Assembly (NCBI GenBank): GCA_016647705.1
Contig: CM028336.1
Location: forward strand, 12,904,880 to 12,968,879
Source: Eucommia ulmoides
Taxonomy: Eukaryota > Streptophyta > Magnoliopsida > Garryales > Eucommiaceae
Direction of reading: 5' to 3'
Length of the DNA: 64,000 nucleotides
The position numbers and the translations under genes are program-made. This document shows positions 10,103-18,463 of the stretch, one piece after another (positions within the stretch are counted from its first letter, which is position 1; every line of letters begins with the position of its first letter). Under the pieces are notes generated by a model that was not told the origin of the DNA, did not search any database, and saw only the letters and a list, made by a program, of their open reading frames with translations.

Positions 10103-13100
10103 TGTTGGCCTAGTGGAATATCCAAGAAGGGGGGATGAATTGGGTAATTAAAAATTATATCAGAATAATACTAACACTTCAAAAATCAAACAATTAATTT
10201 TATCCTAAAATTAATTATTATCTTTATAACAGCAGATAAGTGTTATAAGCTCTAGGTGCACACCCAAACAATTACAAGATAAACAAAATAAAGATTTTAG
10301 AACACACCGATATATTCTGGTTCACCAAACTACTCTTGGCTAATCCATTCCTCCGATCCTCACGGAGATTCACACCCACTAAACTCAAGATTCTTTTACA
10401 GGTAGGAACCAAACCTTAACAATGATTCTTTTCATAAGTCCATAATCAACCTTTACAAATTCTTTTTCACAAGCTTAGGAATAACCTCTACTTTTTACAA
10501 ACTCAAGAATAACCTAATTCTATTATAGGGAGAATCACAACCTAATTCTTTTTATATGGTAGGCTCAAGAATCAAAACCTCATAAAAATACTCAAATTAT
10601 CCTTTTCCCAGGTAAGGATGGAACATTTACAAAATTCACTCAAAATCAATTCTATCTAGGAAGAATTACTACCTCAATCTCTTTACAGGAAGAGACTAAA
10701 AATCGGCTACCCTTTGATTAAATAATCCCAACAGTATTTAATCTGTCACACTACTCACCAATAAAAATTGATAAGCAGATTATCTCACTCGGAGCTTCTA
10801 CCACTCTAGATAAATTAAAACTCGATTAATATCTCAAATATAGTAATAGAAAAGTGTGAAATTGAAAATATAATTTTTAACAAAATATGGGTAGCAAATA
10901 ATTGAGTACATAATCAAATTCAAGAAATTGTTTATAATATAATTTCTTAAATAAAAATCAAAAACAATTTCTAAAGATCAATTTCCAATAATTAAACAAG
11001 CAATGCACAAATATAAAGTAATTGGAAAGATCTCACCCGGAATTCACAGAAAAAATAAATAGAGCGATGATACTTTAGATCCGGTAGCAGCAAAGATTAC
11101 TAGCAATGATTCTCAAGATCGTCTCTTAGAATAGCTCCTCAAAATCTTAGAAAAATAACTCTTAGAATAATACAATATGATCTTATCTCTTTTAGCTCAC
11201 TTGCTCTTGATTCTATGTTTCACTGCTTAATGATATATAAAAAAACACAGGTCTATATATACGGAAAATAAATCAGCTCTCTAACAGCTAATTCCCATGT
11301 GTCATGACATTTAAATGCTCTCTTAGACCTTGTATATCATTATGACTTCATTTTGGTTCAATTCACTTCATAATGACTTTTAAATCTTTCAGTTAAGTCC
11401 CCCAAATATTTTTCAATCTCAATTAATTAAAATAGAAACAATTTTATGTACCAAATTGAGAAACATTAAAATTTAATGAAGCAAATCAATAGAATTTAGA
11501 TATTAGGTGAAACATATCTTAAATATAATAATATCCCTGAAATCTCTCTCAAATCCCAACAAAAAACGGCTACTTTTGGATATAATTTCGGAATCAACAG
11601 TATTTTGAAACAATGCCCCCAGTCGACTGCCCAATTCAGGATATAGCCAAGCCAATACTGTTGTGTTTATCGGTCGACCTATCCGTCCGCCATGAAACAA
11701 ATATATGAAAAATGCGTTAACATTAACGCAAATTTCAAATCGTGGTTTTATAATATAGATAAAGTTGGACAATGGGTAAACGTTAACGCACACAATAAGG
11801 TTTTCAATTTTTGCTCACATATTTTGTGGACAATGCTTAGCGTGTTAACGTTAACACACACAAGACCCCCCAAAATGTGTATTTTTTAACGTTAACGTTA
11901 GCGTTTTGTTTTTCATTTATCATATATGGGTTTTTTCAAACAATATGAATGCGTCAACATTAACACAGGAGACCTGGGAAATGTATAGTAACATGGATGG
12001 GGTGTTTTATTTTTTTACGTTAACATTAGTGTTTTGTGTGATTTTTACACACATGTTTTTCTGGATAATATGAATGTGTTAACGTTAACACAGGAGAGAC
12101 CCCAAAAAATGTTCATTTTTAACATTAACATCAGTGTATATTTTAATGTTAACGTTAGCGTTTTGTTTTTCATTTATCACATATGATTTTTTCCAAACAA
12201 CATGAATGTGTGCACACATGTTTTTCTGGATAATATGAATATGTTAACGTTAACACAGAAGAGACCCCAAAAAATATGCATTTTTAACGTTAACGTCAAT
12301 GTTTTTCTTTTTTTGATCTCTCACATTTTGGGTTCTAGATAACATGAATGAGTTAACGTTAACACAAGGAGCCCAAGAAACATATGTTAATGTTAACACA
12401 AACAAGAATACTTTGACATTTAATATATAGAAGCCCAAAAAATGTTCATTAATGTTAACGCACAACCAGCTAAAAAAAAAGATAAATATCACAAACGGTG
12501 AGTTAACGTTTTAACACAGAAGAAAATAAAAAAATGCGCATTAACATTAACGCAAACTCAACCCAAACACACATATGGTGCATGATGTTAACATAAATTT
12601 TCAAGCAAAATACATAAAATAATCAAGTAAAAAAACCAAAATACGTTAACGATAAAACCACAATCCGATGGCTAAAAATATGTTAACGTTAATACACAAA
12701 ACATACGAAAAATATGTGGTAAAGTGGAATACAAAAAAATTAAAAAAATTGCATTAACGTTAACGTAAAATTCAAATCATAGTTTGTGTAATATAGATAA
12801 TACACTCAAAATAGATGTGTTAATGTAAACACACACTGAGTAAGGTAAATATTCAAGAAAAAAACAAAAACACGGCATGTGATGAAATTAAGTTAACGTT
12901 AGCGTAACACACACAAACAGATAGATTGGGGGAAATGCATTGACATTAAAAAAAGAAAAACATGGATTCAACAACATTAACGTGAATTCAAAATGTGATT
13001 TTGTAATAAGTGTCTGAACAATTTACGATAACGTTAATGCACTACTATCCAATTTTTGTTTTGTTACATAGGATAAAATGACAGATTCGTAAATATTGCT

Positions 13101-13185
13101 GAACATAGTGGACAAAATACAGAGATTTTTTTCTAAACAATTTGTGATTTCTAAAAAGTGGTCTCCAAGTCTAAATTCTAAACAC
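10103..13185 (+). mobile_element. LTR-like repeat A1 (TGTTGGCC family) inserted in the 5' LTR of J
   Basis: Begins TGTTGGCCTAGTGGAATATCC and contains short repeated phrases (TTACAGG, TCAAGAATAACC) up to about 10,700, then a region shared with A2 (AGATCTCACCCGGAATTCAC at about 11,030). It ends in a long palindrome cluster. Sister copies are A2 (60,553) and A3 (ending 59,625, opposite strand). TGTTGG at the start suggests an LTR, but no primer site or coding part was found, so the lineage is unresolved. The right end is set only by the resumption of J's LTR. Confidence 0.6.
11715..13040. repeat. Long cluster of GTTAAC/AACGTT palindromic words
   Basis: About 25 variants of GCGTTAACGTTAACGC are spread over 1.3 kb at irregular spacing of roughly 30-75 bp. 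Two contexts recur: one followed by ACAGGAGAGACCCC, the other preceded by TTTTT and followed by AGCGTTTTG. Most words are perfect or near-perfect palindromes. Two GTCGAC-type words precede the cluster at about 11,620-11,690, so two word types meet in one copy. Confidence 0.85.
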
Positions 13186-13223
13186 TTGTTCTACAAAGGA
13201 CTAAATAATAGAATCTCCTAACA
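13186..13223 (-). repeat. Remainder of the 5' LTR of copia element J
   Basis: TGTTCTACAAAGGACTAAAT followed by CTCCTAACA resembles the last 40 bases of the 3' LTR (TGTTACCCAAAATCAG to TTTCCTAACA), allowing small gaps. P450 coding sequence resumes immediately after. The match is short and gapped. Confidence 0.55.
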
Positions 13224-13328
13224 TTATTGGTATGTTATTTGCGAGCTATGATACCACAAATACGGTGGTCACCTTCATGCTAAAGTATCTTGCGGAGCTT
13301 CCACATATTTATGCTGAGGTTTACAAAG
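13223..13328 (+). pseudogene. P450 pseudogene, I-helix exon fragment
   Basis: Reads IIGMLFASYDTTNTVVTF, then KYLAELPHIYAEVYK, which is the CYP716 I-helix (normally [AG]GxDT, involved in oxygen activation) and the following LAELPH segment. The I-helix glycine is replaced: the local motif is ASYDTT. The exon ends in AAAG before GTAACA, a usable 5' splice site (phase 1). The front of the exon is lost at the retroelement junction. Confidence 0.85.
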
Positions 13329-13416
13329 GTAACATTTCAAATTAGAAAAATAAATTTCAGTTTGTAGCCCTGAAGTTCATGACTAGTGGCATATTGATCC
13401 TGGAAAGTCTACGTAG
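13329..13416 (+). other. Intron of the P450 pseudogene (88 bp)
   Basis: Starts GTAACA and ends ACGTAG. The codon split across it restores the conserved KEQMEIAKS sequence of CYP716, so the boundaries are well supported. Confidence 0.8.
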
Positions 13417-13604
13417 AACAAATGGAGATTGCAAAATCAGAAGGTGCGAATGAACATCTGAATTGGGAAGACATTCAGAAGATGAAATATTCATGGCATG
13501 TGGCATGCGAAGCAATGAGGCTATCACCACCAGCTTTAGGTGCCTTTAAGGAGGCCAACACTGACTTCACATACGTTGGTTTTATCATTCCCAAGGGTTG
13601 GAAG
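13417..13604 (+). pseudogene. P450 pseudogene, K-helix exon
   Basis: Encodes [39 protein letters not shown] and a [14 protein letters not shown] end. The K-helix ExxR motif (E-A-M-R) is intact; it pairs with the heme region in active P450s. The exon is open and ends after lysine in phase 0 at GTATTT. It agrees closely with the CYP716 pattern [17 protein letters not shown]...R..PP..G.FREA..DF.Y.G..IPKGWK. Confidence 0.9.
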
Positions 13605-13964
13605 GTATTTATAAACTAATTTAAGGGTTATTGTAAGTACCACTAGTCGTCTGGAATAATTGGAATTGTTGTGGATTCATTTTACTTTTATGTTCTATTT
13701 TTTAAATCATATTTTAATATTTTAAAAATATTTATTTTTTTAAATAATAATTTGACTTCTGATTTTTTTTTTTTTTTTTTTTGGTAAATTCACAAAAATA
13801 AATAATCATGGACAGGGCACATCACTGAATAGAATAATTATAATTTTTTCGGGACTTGAGTGAACCATAATGTTCGACACTAAATTTGTTAGTGAATAAC
13901 ACAACAAATAATTTTAGGGACCCAAAAATTAAATTTTGAAATTTTATGGACTTAATTTGAAAAT

Positions 13965-14419
13965 GGGTTAGTTGTAATTTGCACCCTTGTAGTCAGACTG
14001 AATTGCACTTTGCACCTCAATATTATTTCGTCAATACTTATATTCCCTGTGATTAAAACTAAAGTACAACGGTTAAATTTTCTATTAACTTGAAAGGTCA
14101 ACAGTAATAGTCAAATAATTCATCATACAAAAAATAAAAAATAAAAAATGAAAAATATAAGATAAAATATATATTATTGACCTCTAAGATTTGGATTAGA
14201 TTTAAAATAATTCATATTAAAATTCTTAAGGGATATAAATGTTATTTGATATTAATATCTAATTTTTATTGACTTTTAACCATTGACCATTAAAGTTAAC
14301 AAAAAACTTAACCGTTGCATTTAAATCTTAAGCACAAGAGGTGTAAGTGTTGACGAAAGTAACACAGAACAAAAAATACAATTCGATCTAAGTATAGGGA
14401 TGCAAATTGTGATTTACCC
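13965..14419. mobile_element. Mutator-like MITE with long terminal inverted repeats
   Basis: The ends are inverted copies over at least 120 bp: the left begins GGGTTAGTTGTAATTTGCAC, and the right, reversed, begins GGGTAAATCACAATTTGCAT. Blocks such as CAACGGTTAA and CGTCAA match in order on both arms. Flanking 9-mers TTTGAAAAT and TTGGAAAAA agree at 7 of 9 positions, as expected for an aged 9-bp Mutator-type duplication. There is no coding capacity. Inserted in the P450 intron. Confidence 0.75.
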
Positions 14420-14549
14420 TTGGAAAAATTAGCTTCATATGCAAAATCTCTTGAATTGAGATACGCGTATAAACTAAGTAGATTATATACCATTCCGATT
14501 AACCCAAAACTTGTAGCCTAATAGTTATTTAGTGTGTGTTTTTAGTGGG

Positions 14550-14552
<3 letters not shown>

Positions 14553-14612
<60 letters not shown>
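14553..14612. repeat. TA microsatellite
   Basis: About 29-30 uninterrupted TA units, just outside the MITE in the same intron. Confidence 0.95.
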
Positions 14613-14613
<1 letters not shown>

Positions 14614-15088
14614 CGTTCTGACTAAATTTCACCTACCACCTTTAATGTATGGATGCGATTGAGTTTTGTTGTCTTAACTTTATTTTATTTTTATGATTGC
14701 TCTTTAATAAGTTATTTCCATGTTTAATTGGTCCACTTTTTTTTATCACGGGAATAATAAGAAATGTACAAATACTAAAATCATAAAGGTGTACAATGCA
14801 ATTTCATACTTTAATTAGCTCCTCTATGTGCAAGTCGTGATTAATTCCACCGAAAAAGTATTCAAAATTCTCAGAGTGAGAAATTAAATATTGAAAATGA
14901 AATGTAAGAGACTAATATGCACAAATTAAAGATTTGATGTGATACCTAGCGGTTATCTAGTGAGAACTTTAGTATTTAAAATCCTCTTCCCTACCGGTTT
15001 CTTAAAACCAAAAAAAAAATAAAAAAATCTCATAGCAGCTTTATCTCAAGTTCAAGTGCAATTGGACTATATTTTTATTTTCTTGCAG

Positions 15089-15334
15089 GCATTTTGGACG
15101 GTGCATTCCACCCACAAAAATCCCAAATATTTCACAGATCCGGAAATGTTTGATCCCTCACGATTTGAAGGAGGACCCGCACCGTATGCTCGCCTGGAGG
15201 TATTCATTTTCATGCACAATGTGGTTAAAAGATTCAAGTTGAAGAAAGTAATTCCCAATGAGAAGATAGTTTACCAAGCGTCCCCAGTTCCGGCCAGTGG
15301 ACTCCCACTTCGCCTCCACTCTCATGGCAAATAA
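15089..15334 (+). pseudogene. P450 pseudogene, C-terminal exon lacking the heme-binding loop
   Basis: Encodes [53 protein letters not shown] and a [16 protein letters not shown] end with a stop at 15,332-15,334. This is the meander-to-C-terminus part of CYP716. The conserved loop that should follow PAPY (F-x-P-F-G-G-G-x-R-x-C-P-G, with the cysteine that binds heme iron) is absent: PAPY runs straight into ARLE at about 15,187. The frame stays open. The tyrosine codon normally occurs on both sides of the loop, so deletion between short direct repeats is plausible. No such protein could bind heme normally. Confidence 0.9.
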
Positions 15335-15379
15335 AATTAGCATCTATTGTCCTACTGAAGATATCTCAACTTCTTATTT

Positions 15380-16030
15380 TCGGTAATATAATTGGGTTGT
15401 ATTAATAAAAAATTTATTTGTAAAGCTTGTTCTCTTGCTAAAAGTCACAAAACTACTTTTTAATCTTTTTATTTCTCCTTTTCTTTTTTAGATACTAAAA
15501 ATGTCATTTTAAATTGCGTTATGCATGTTCTTGCGTTTTAACATGAGCTTCACGCTAAATCACAGGACAATAAATAATGAGTCTCTTTCTTTTGTCCTAT
15601 TAATTTGGATTCTATTAATAAAGATTTTATTTGTAAAGCATGTTGTGTTGCTAAAAGTCACAAACTACTTTTAATCTTGCTAAAATTTTTATACAGACAT
15701 TTTTCGGTTTTGTGTATCATTATCTTATTGAGAAAAACTGAAACATTAAACTATTTAGAACAAATAATGACACTAAGTGCTAATTTGGCAAACTTCAAAT
15801 TTGAGATTATTTTTCTCTCTCGAAAAATTAACCATATGGACCCATTTGAAGGTGCAAAATACCGTCTGATACTTGCAATATACGATTAAACCAAATAATC
15901 TCGTTGAATTGATTTTTTGAGCGAAATATACTCATTTCTAAAATTTTCGGAATTTGTATGACAAATATGCCCACTAATTTTCGGGACTGACAATTTGTCA
16001 AGTTTTACTTATTAAGTTGAATCCAAAGAA
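15380..16030 (+). mobile_element. Ty1/copia integrase remnant with a local duplication
   Basis: A frame at about 15,605 reads FICKACCVAKSHK, resembling the Cys-Cys-GKSHK zinc-binding segment before copia integrase, and a later stretch (DPFEGAKYRLILAIYD) resembles the WGPF...Y.L...DD part. A near-identical segment lies about 210 bp upstream (15,395-15,460 versus 15,607-15,680). Very decayed fossil. Confidence 0.45.
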
Positions 16031-17240
16031 TAAAATAATTACTTTAAATATAGATTGAGAAAGAACGATTTTAGATTATATTTCAAATTTGAAATCTGTC
16101 CAGAAAACATATATCCAGAGCATTGTGTCTTGCACGTTGCAAGTAGTTTCATAAAGACTTAGAGATGTTTGCTCATTCCATTGCGATTTTTCGGTTGAAG
16201 ATCCTAACATTTATATGTAAGTAATGATTTTTTTTTTGGTAATGTTTTGTCATTGTTTGTTGGGAGAAGTAGTGTTTTTTTTTGAGAACCTAATGGGTCG
16301 TGCAACGAATTCGGTGTCAATAGTTATATAGAGTTAGAACTTGCGATTCATTTGAAGGTTGCAACTTTCATTGCAGTAATACAATTATGGAAGTTTACGT
16401 TTATAGAAGTTATTTTTGGAATCCCACATTGGAAGTTAGTATCATGTTATATTTAACATGCGTTAAACTTACGTAACATACGAATTATGAGTTTGATGCG
16501 ATTTTATATTCACCATGATATTGTTGTATTTCATTAATTGTTCATTTTTGTGTTTTATTTGGTGTTATATTGAACCGACGTAAGTCATGCAATTTTTAAC
16601 ATGATTATATTGTTTTTATGTTATAGTCAACATGCGTTAATCTTAATTGATTTTATGAATATAATTATAATGACAAATTATTTGATTTTGTTGTTATATT
16701 TAACACGATAAATTTTCTGTTTCTGTTGTTTTTTCATACTGGGATTTCATTTGGTGTTATATTCAAGATGATATGTTTTGTGCTTATGGATGTTATAATT
16801 AAGTAATGTATAATATAGTCAAATTAAGGTAGGTTTTTTAATACACATTTATATAGCAGAACTGATATTTGTCAATACACATTTTTGTCATGCTAAGTTA
16901 AGTCAATTTATTTTCAACATATGCAATCATTAGGTCAAATGAAATAACTGATTACATTAAGCATGATGTCTTTTTCGTGCATATTTTTTTAATCATAATG
17001 TCAAACACCATTCTTTTGTTGTGTAAGTATGATCAAACGTATCTATGTTGAGGGTTGGAAATGGCAGTACAATTGTTTTAATAGTACACAAAATTGTTAC
17101 CAAATGGTTAGATGTTTCAAATGGTAGATTTTATATGTCGTATGTGTTGCTTGGTCATCTAAATTATTTGCTGATCAAAATAATTTTGAAAAAAAATATT
17201 ATTGTAGGTTGCCCACAAGAAGATTGAATTTCAAGAGGTA
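16030..17240. other. Unassigned AT-rich stretch with recurring GTTATATTTAAC-like words
   Basis: No protein similarity found. Between 16,440 and 16,820 the phrase TGTTATATTTAACATG and variants recur about six times at irregular spacing, several of them inverted-repeat-like (CATGTT...AACATG). Decayed transposon sequence is likely. Confidence 0.4.
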
Positions 17241-17356
17241 TGCATGAAGAAGAGAGAGGATGATTTTGGTGGGTCGAATAGAGCATCATCTAGTGCTATT
17301 ATTCTAGTTAATGATATAGGCAATGGGGATGACAGTAATGAAATGAATTATATAAG

Positions 17357-17520
17357 ATGTTAGTAAAAGTTGAGGATTCATCAAGAAAGTCCTTTGGAAA
17401 AATGCATAACCTAATCTTACCCCCAAACTCTCAAAAAAAGGGAAAAGTAAGGCAGACGGCCAGAAGAACATTCGCATGGACAAATCAAAGCAACCAAGGT
17501 CGTGAAACAAGTTAGTAGAA
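17357..17520 (+). repeat. Dispersed repeat, copy 1 (partner at 21,303-21,470)
   Basis: Shares the blocks TCAAGAAAGTCCTTTGGAAA, GGGAAAAGTAAGGCAG and ATGGACAAATCAAAGCA with 21,303-21,470 in the same order. A third, partial copy precedes the second at about 21,215-21,300. Both lie around the Ogre-like fragments, so they are probably internal sequence of one family. Confidence 0.7.
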
Positions 17521-17639
17521 GATGAAGTCGGTGGTACAAGGTGAATATCAGCGCCAAGAAAGGAATCATCATGGATAGAGCAAAACCAACAATTGAGATT
17601 GACTCAAGTTTTCCCATTCTCACTATGAAATGACCCGCA

Positions 17640-18442
17640 AGTATGTGTTGAGAAAGCCAAAAAAAAAGAGAGAGAGAGAGATAAAGAAAAAAGAAATAAA
17701 TGGCCGGTCATAGAAAGTTTTTCAACACCGAGTGGTCACACAAAGAAGATCTAGTTAATCGAACATTTTCTGTAATCCGAGTGATTTAGTTATAGGGTCT
17801 CAACACCTTATGAATTGGGCTAACTAGACTAGTATCACTACCCAAAGCTCGTTATATGGACTACTTAGAAAGTACGAGATACTAATCGCCCGATTAGTAA
17901 AAAAGAAAAAAAATATATAGAGAAAAAAAAAAGACTTTTCTCTCAATACTTACTGGACAATCAACATTTGATCAGTCACCCTTGCTATCATTTGTTTCCT
18001 TACTTTTCTTTTCTTTTTACATGAGTCATCTCAAAAGTTCTTGCCTAAGTTTTCCTCAATATCAAGATAGAAGGAAGAAGGTTAAAATATCCAAGAAACT
18101 TCGGGAATCATATAGGGATTAGGCAATCTTGATAACAACCTCAAGAAGGACCAAATATAGAACTTGAAGGAATTGAGCTAGACAACCTCTCCAAACAAAT
18201 AGCAGTGAATATTTGGTCCAAATTACTTTGAAATCATATTCATCATAAGCCCTGAATTGTTTTTTTGTGTTATTTAAAAAAAAAAAAAAAAAAAAAAACC
18301 TGCAATGAAAAGCCTTGAATTATTTTTAAAAAAGAATAAAAAAATAAGCTTATCCAAAAATATTTTAAAAGTGAAGGATAAATTTGCTTTCAAAAAGAAC
18401 AAATTAACAACATGAACATAAAATATTTTTTCGGGTGCGTCA
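17640..18442 (+). mobile_element. Ogre/Tat-like gypsy LTR, 3' part
   Basis: The sequence ends TTCGGGTGCGTCA directly before a primer-binding-site-like stretch, the usual arrangement of a 5' LTR and its internal region. The start is uncertain. It contains a GA microsatellite near 17,665 and an A run at 18,278-18,299. Confidence 0.5.
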
Positions 18443-18444
18443 GT

Positions 18445-18463
18445 TGACGACTCCGCTGGGGAC
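18445..18463 (+). other. Primer-binding site, tRNA-Arg-like
   Basis: TGACGACTCCGCTGGGGAC differs at one position from TGGCGACTCCGCTGGGGAC, a primer site I associate with Ogre-type gypsy elements. It follows the LTR end TCA after two bases. Confidence 0.55.

Larger units (their letters stand above)
3001..13223 (-). mobile_element. Ty1/copia retrotransposon J, inserted in the P450 gene and itself carrying repeat A1
   Basis: Two LTRs flank minus-strand gag, protease, integrase, reverse transcriptase and RNase H similarity, in the copia order. The 3' LTR is 3,001-3,514. The 5' LTR is 9,625-10,102 plus a short remainder at about 13,186-13,223, separated by repeat A1. A tRNA-Met primer site and a polypurine tract are in place. 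By eye the LTRs differ at roughly one base in seven, so the insertion is old. The coding part is broken at many places. No clean target duplication is visible; both flanks show ATTAT-like bases that could equally be P450 coding sequence. Confidence 0.85.
13605..15088 (+). other. Last intron of the P450 pseudogene (about 1.5 kb)
   Basis: Begins GTATTTATAA and ends in a pyrimidine-rich tract with TTTTCTTGCAG. It separates GWK from AFW, where CYP716 genes commonly have an intron. It contains a MITE (13,965-14,419) and a TA microsatellite (14,553-14,612). Confidence 0.75.
2696..15334 (+). pseudogene. CYP716-type cytochrome P450 pseudogene, split by a nested retrotransposon
   Basis: CYP716 enzymes are ER-bound heme monooxygenases of about 480 residues; many oxidise triterpenes. 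Four pieces in the same orientation and correct order remain: a middle exon part (2,696-3,000), the I-helix part (13,223-13,328), the K-helix exon (13,417-13,604) and the C-terminal exon (15,089-15,334). The N-terminal third is not recognisable. Copia element J with its nested repeat A1 separates the first two pieces, and about 40 codons expected between them are missing. The first piece carries a small deletion with a frame change and an in-frame stop; the last lacks the heme-binding loop. The last two exons keep an open frame and good splice sites, which suggests fairly recent death. The family call rests on remembered consensus; the exact CYP716 subfamily is not clear. Confidence 0.85.

Noticed and set aside
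11503-11889. Open frames of 96 and 65 residues in A1
   Set aside because: They run through the palindrome field and are low-complexity by-products of repeated words.
13020-13110. GTTACATAGG...GCTGAACA as the rest of copia J's 5' LTR
   Set aside because: It matches the LTR end only weakly; the stretch at 13,186-13,223 fits better and abuts P450 coding sequence.
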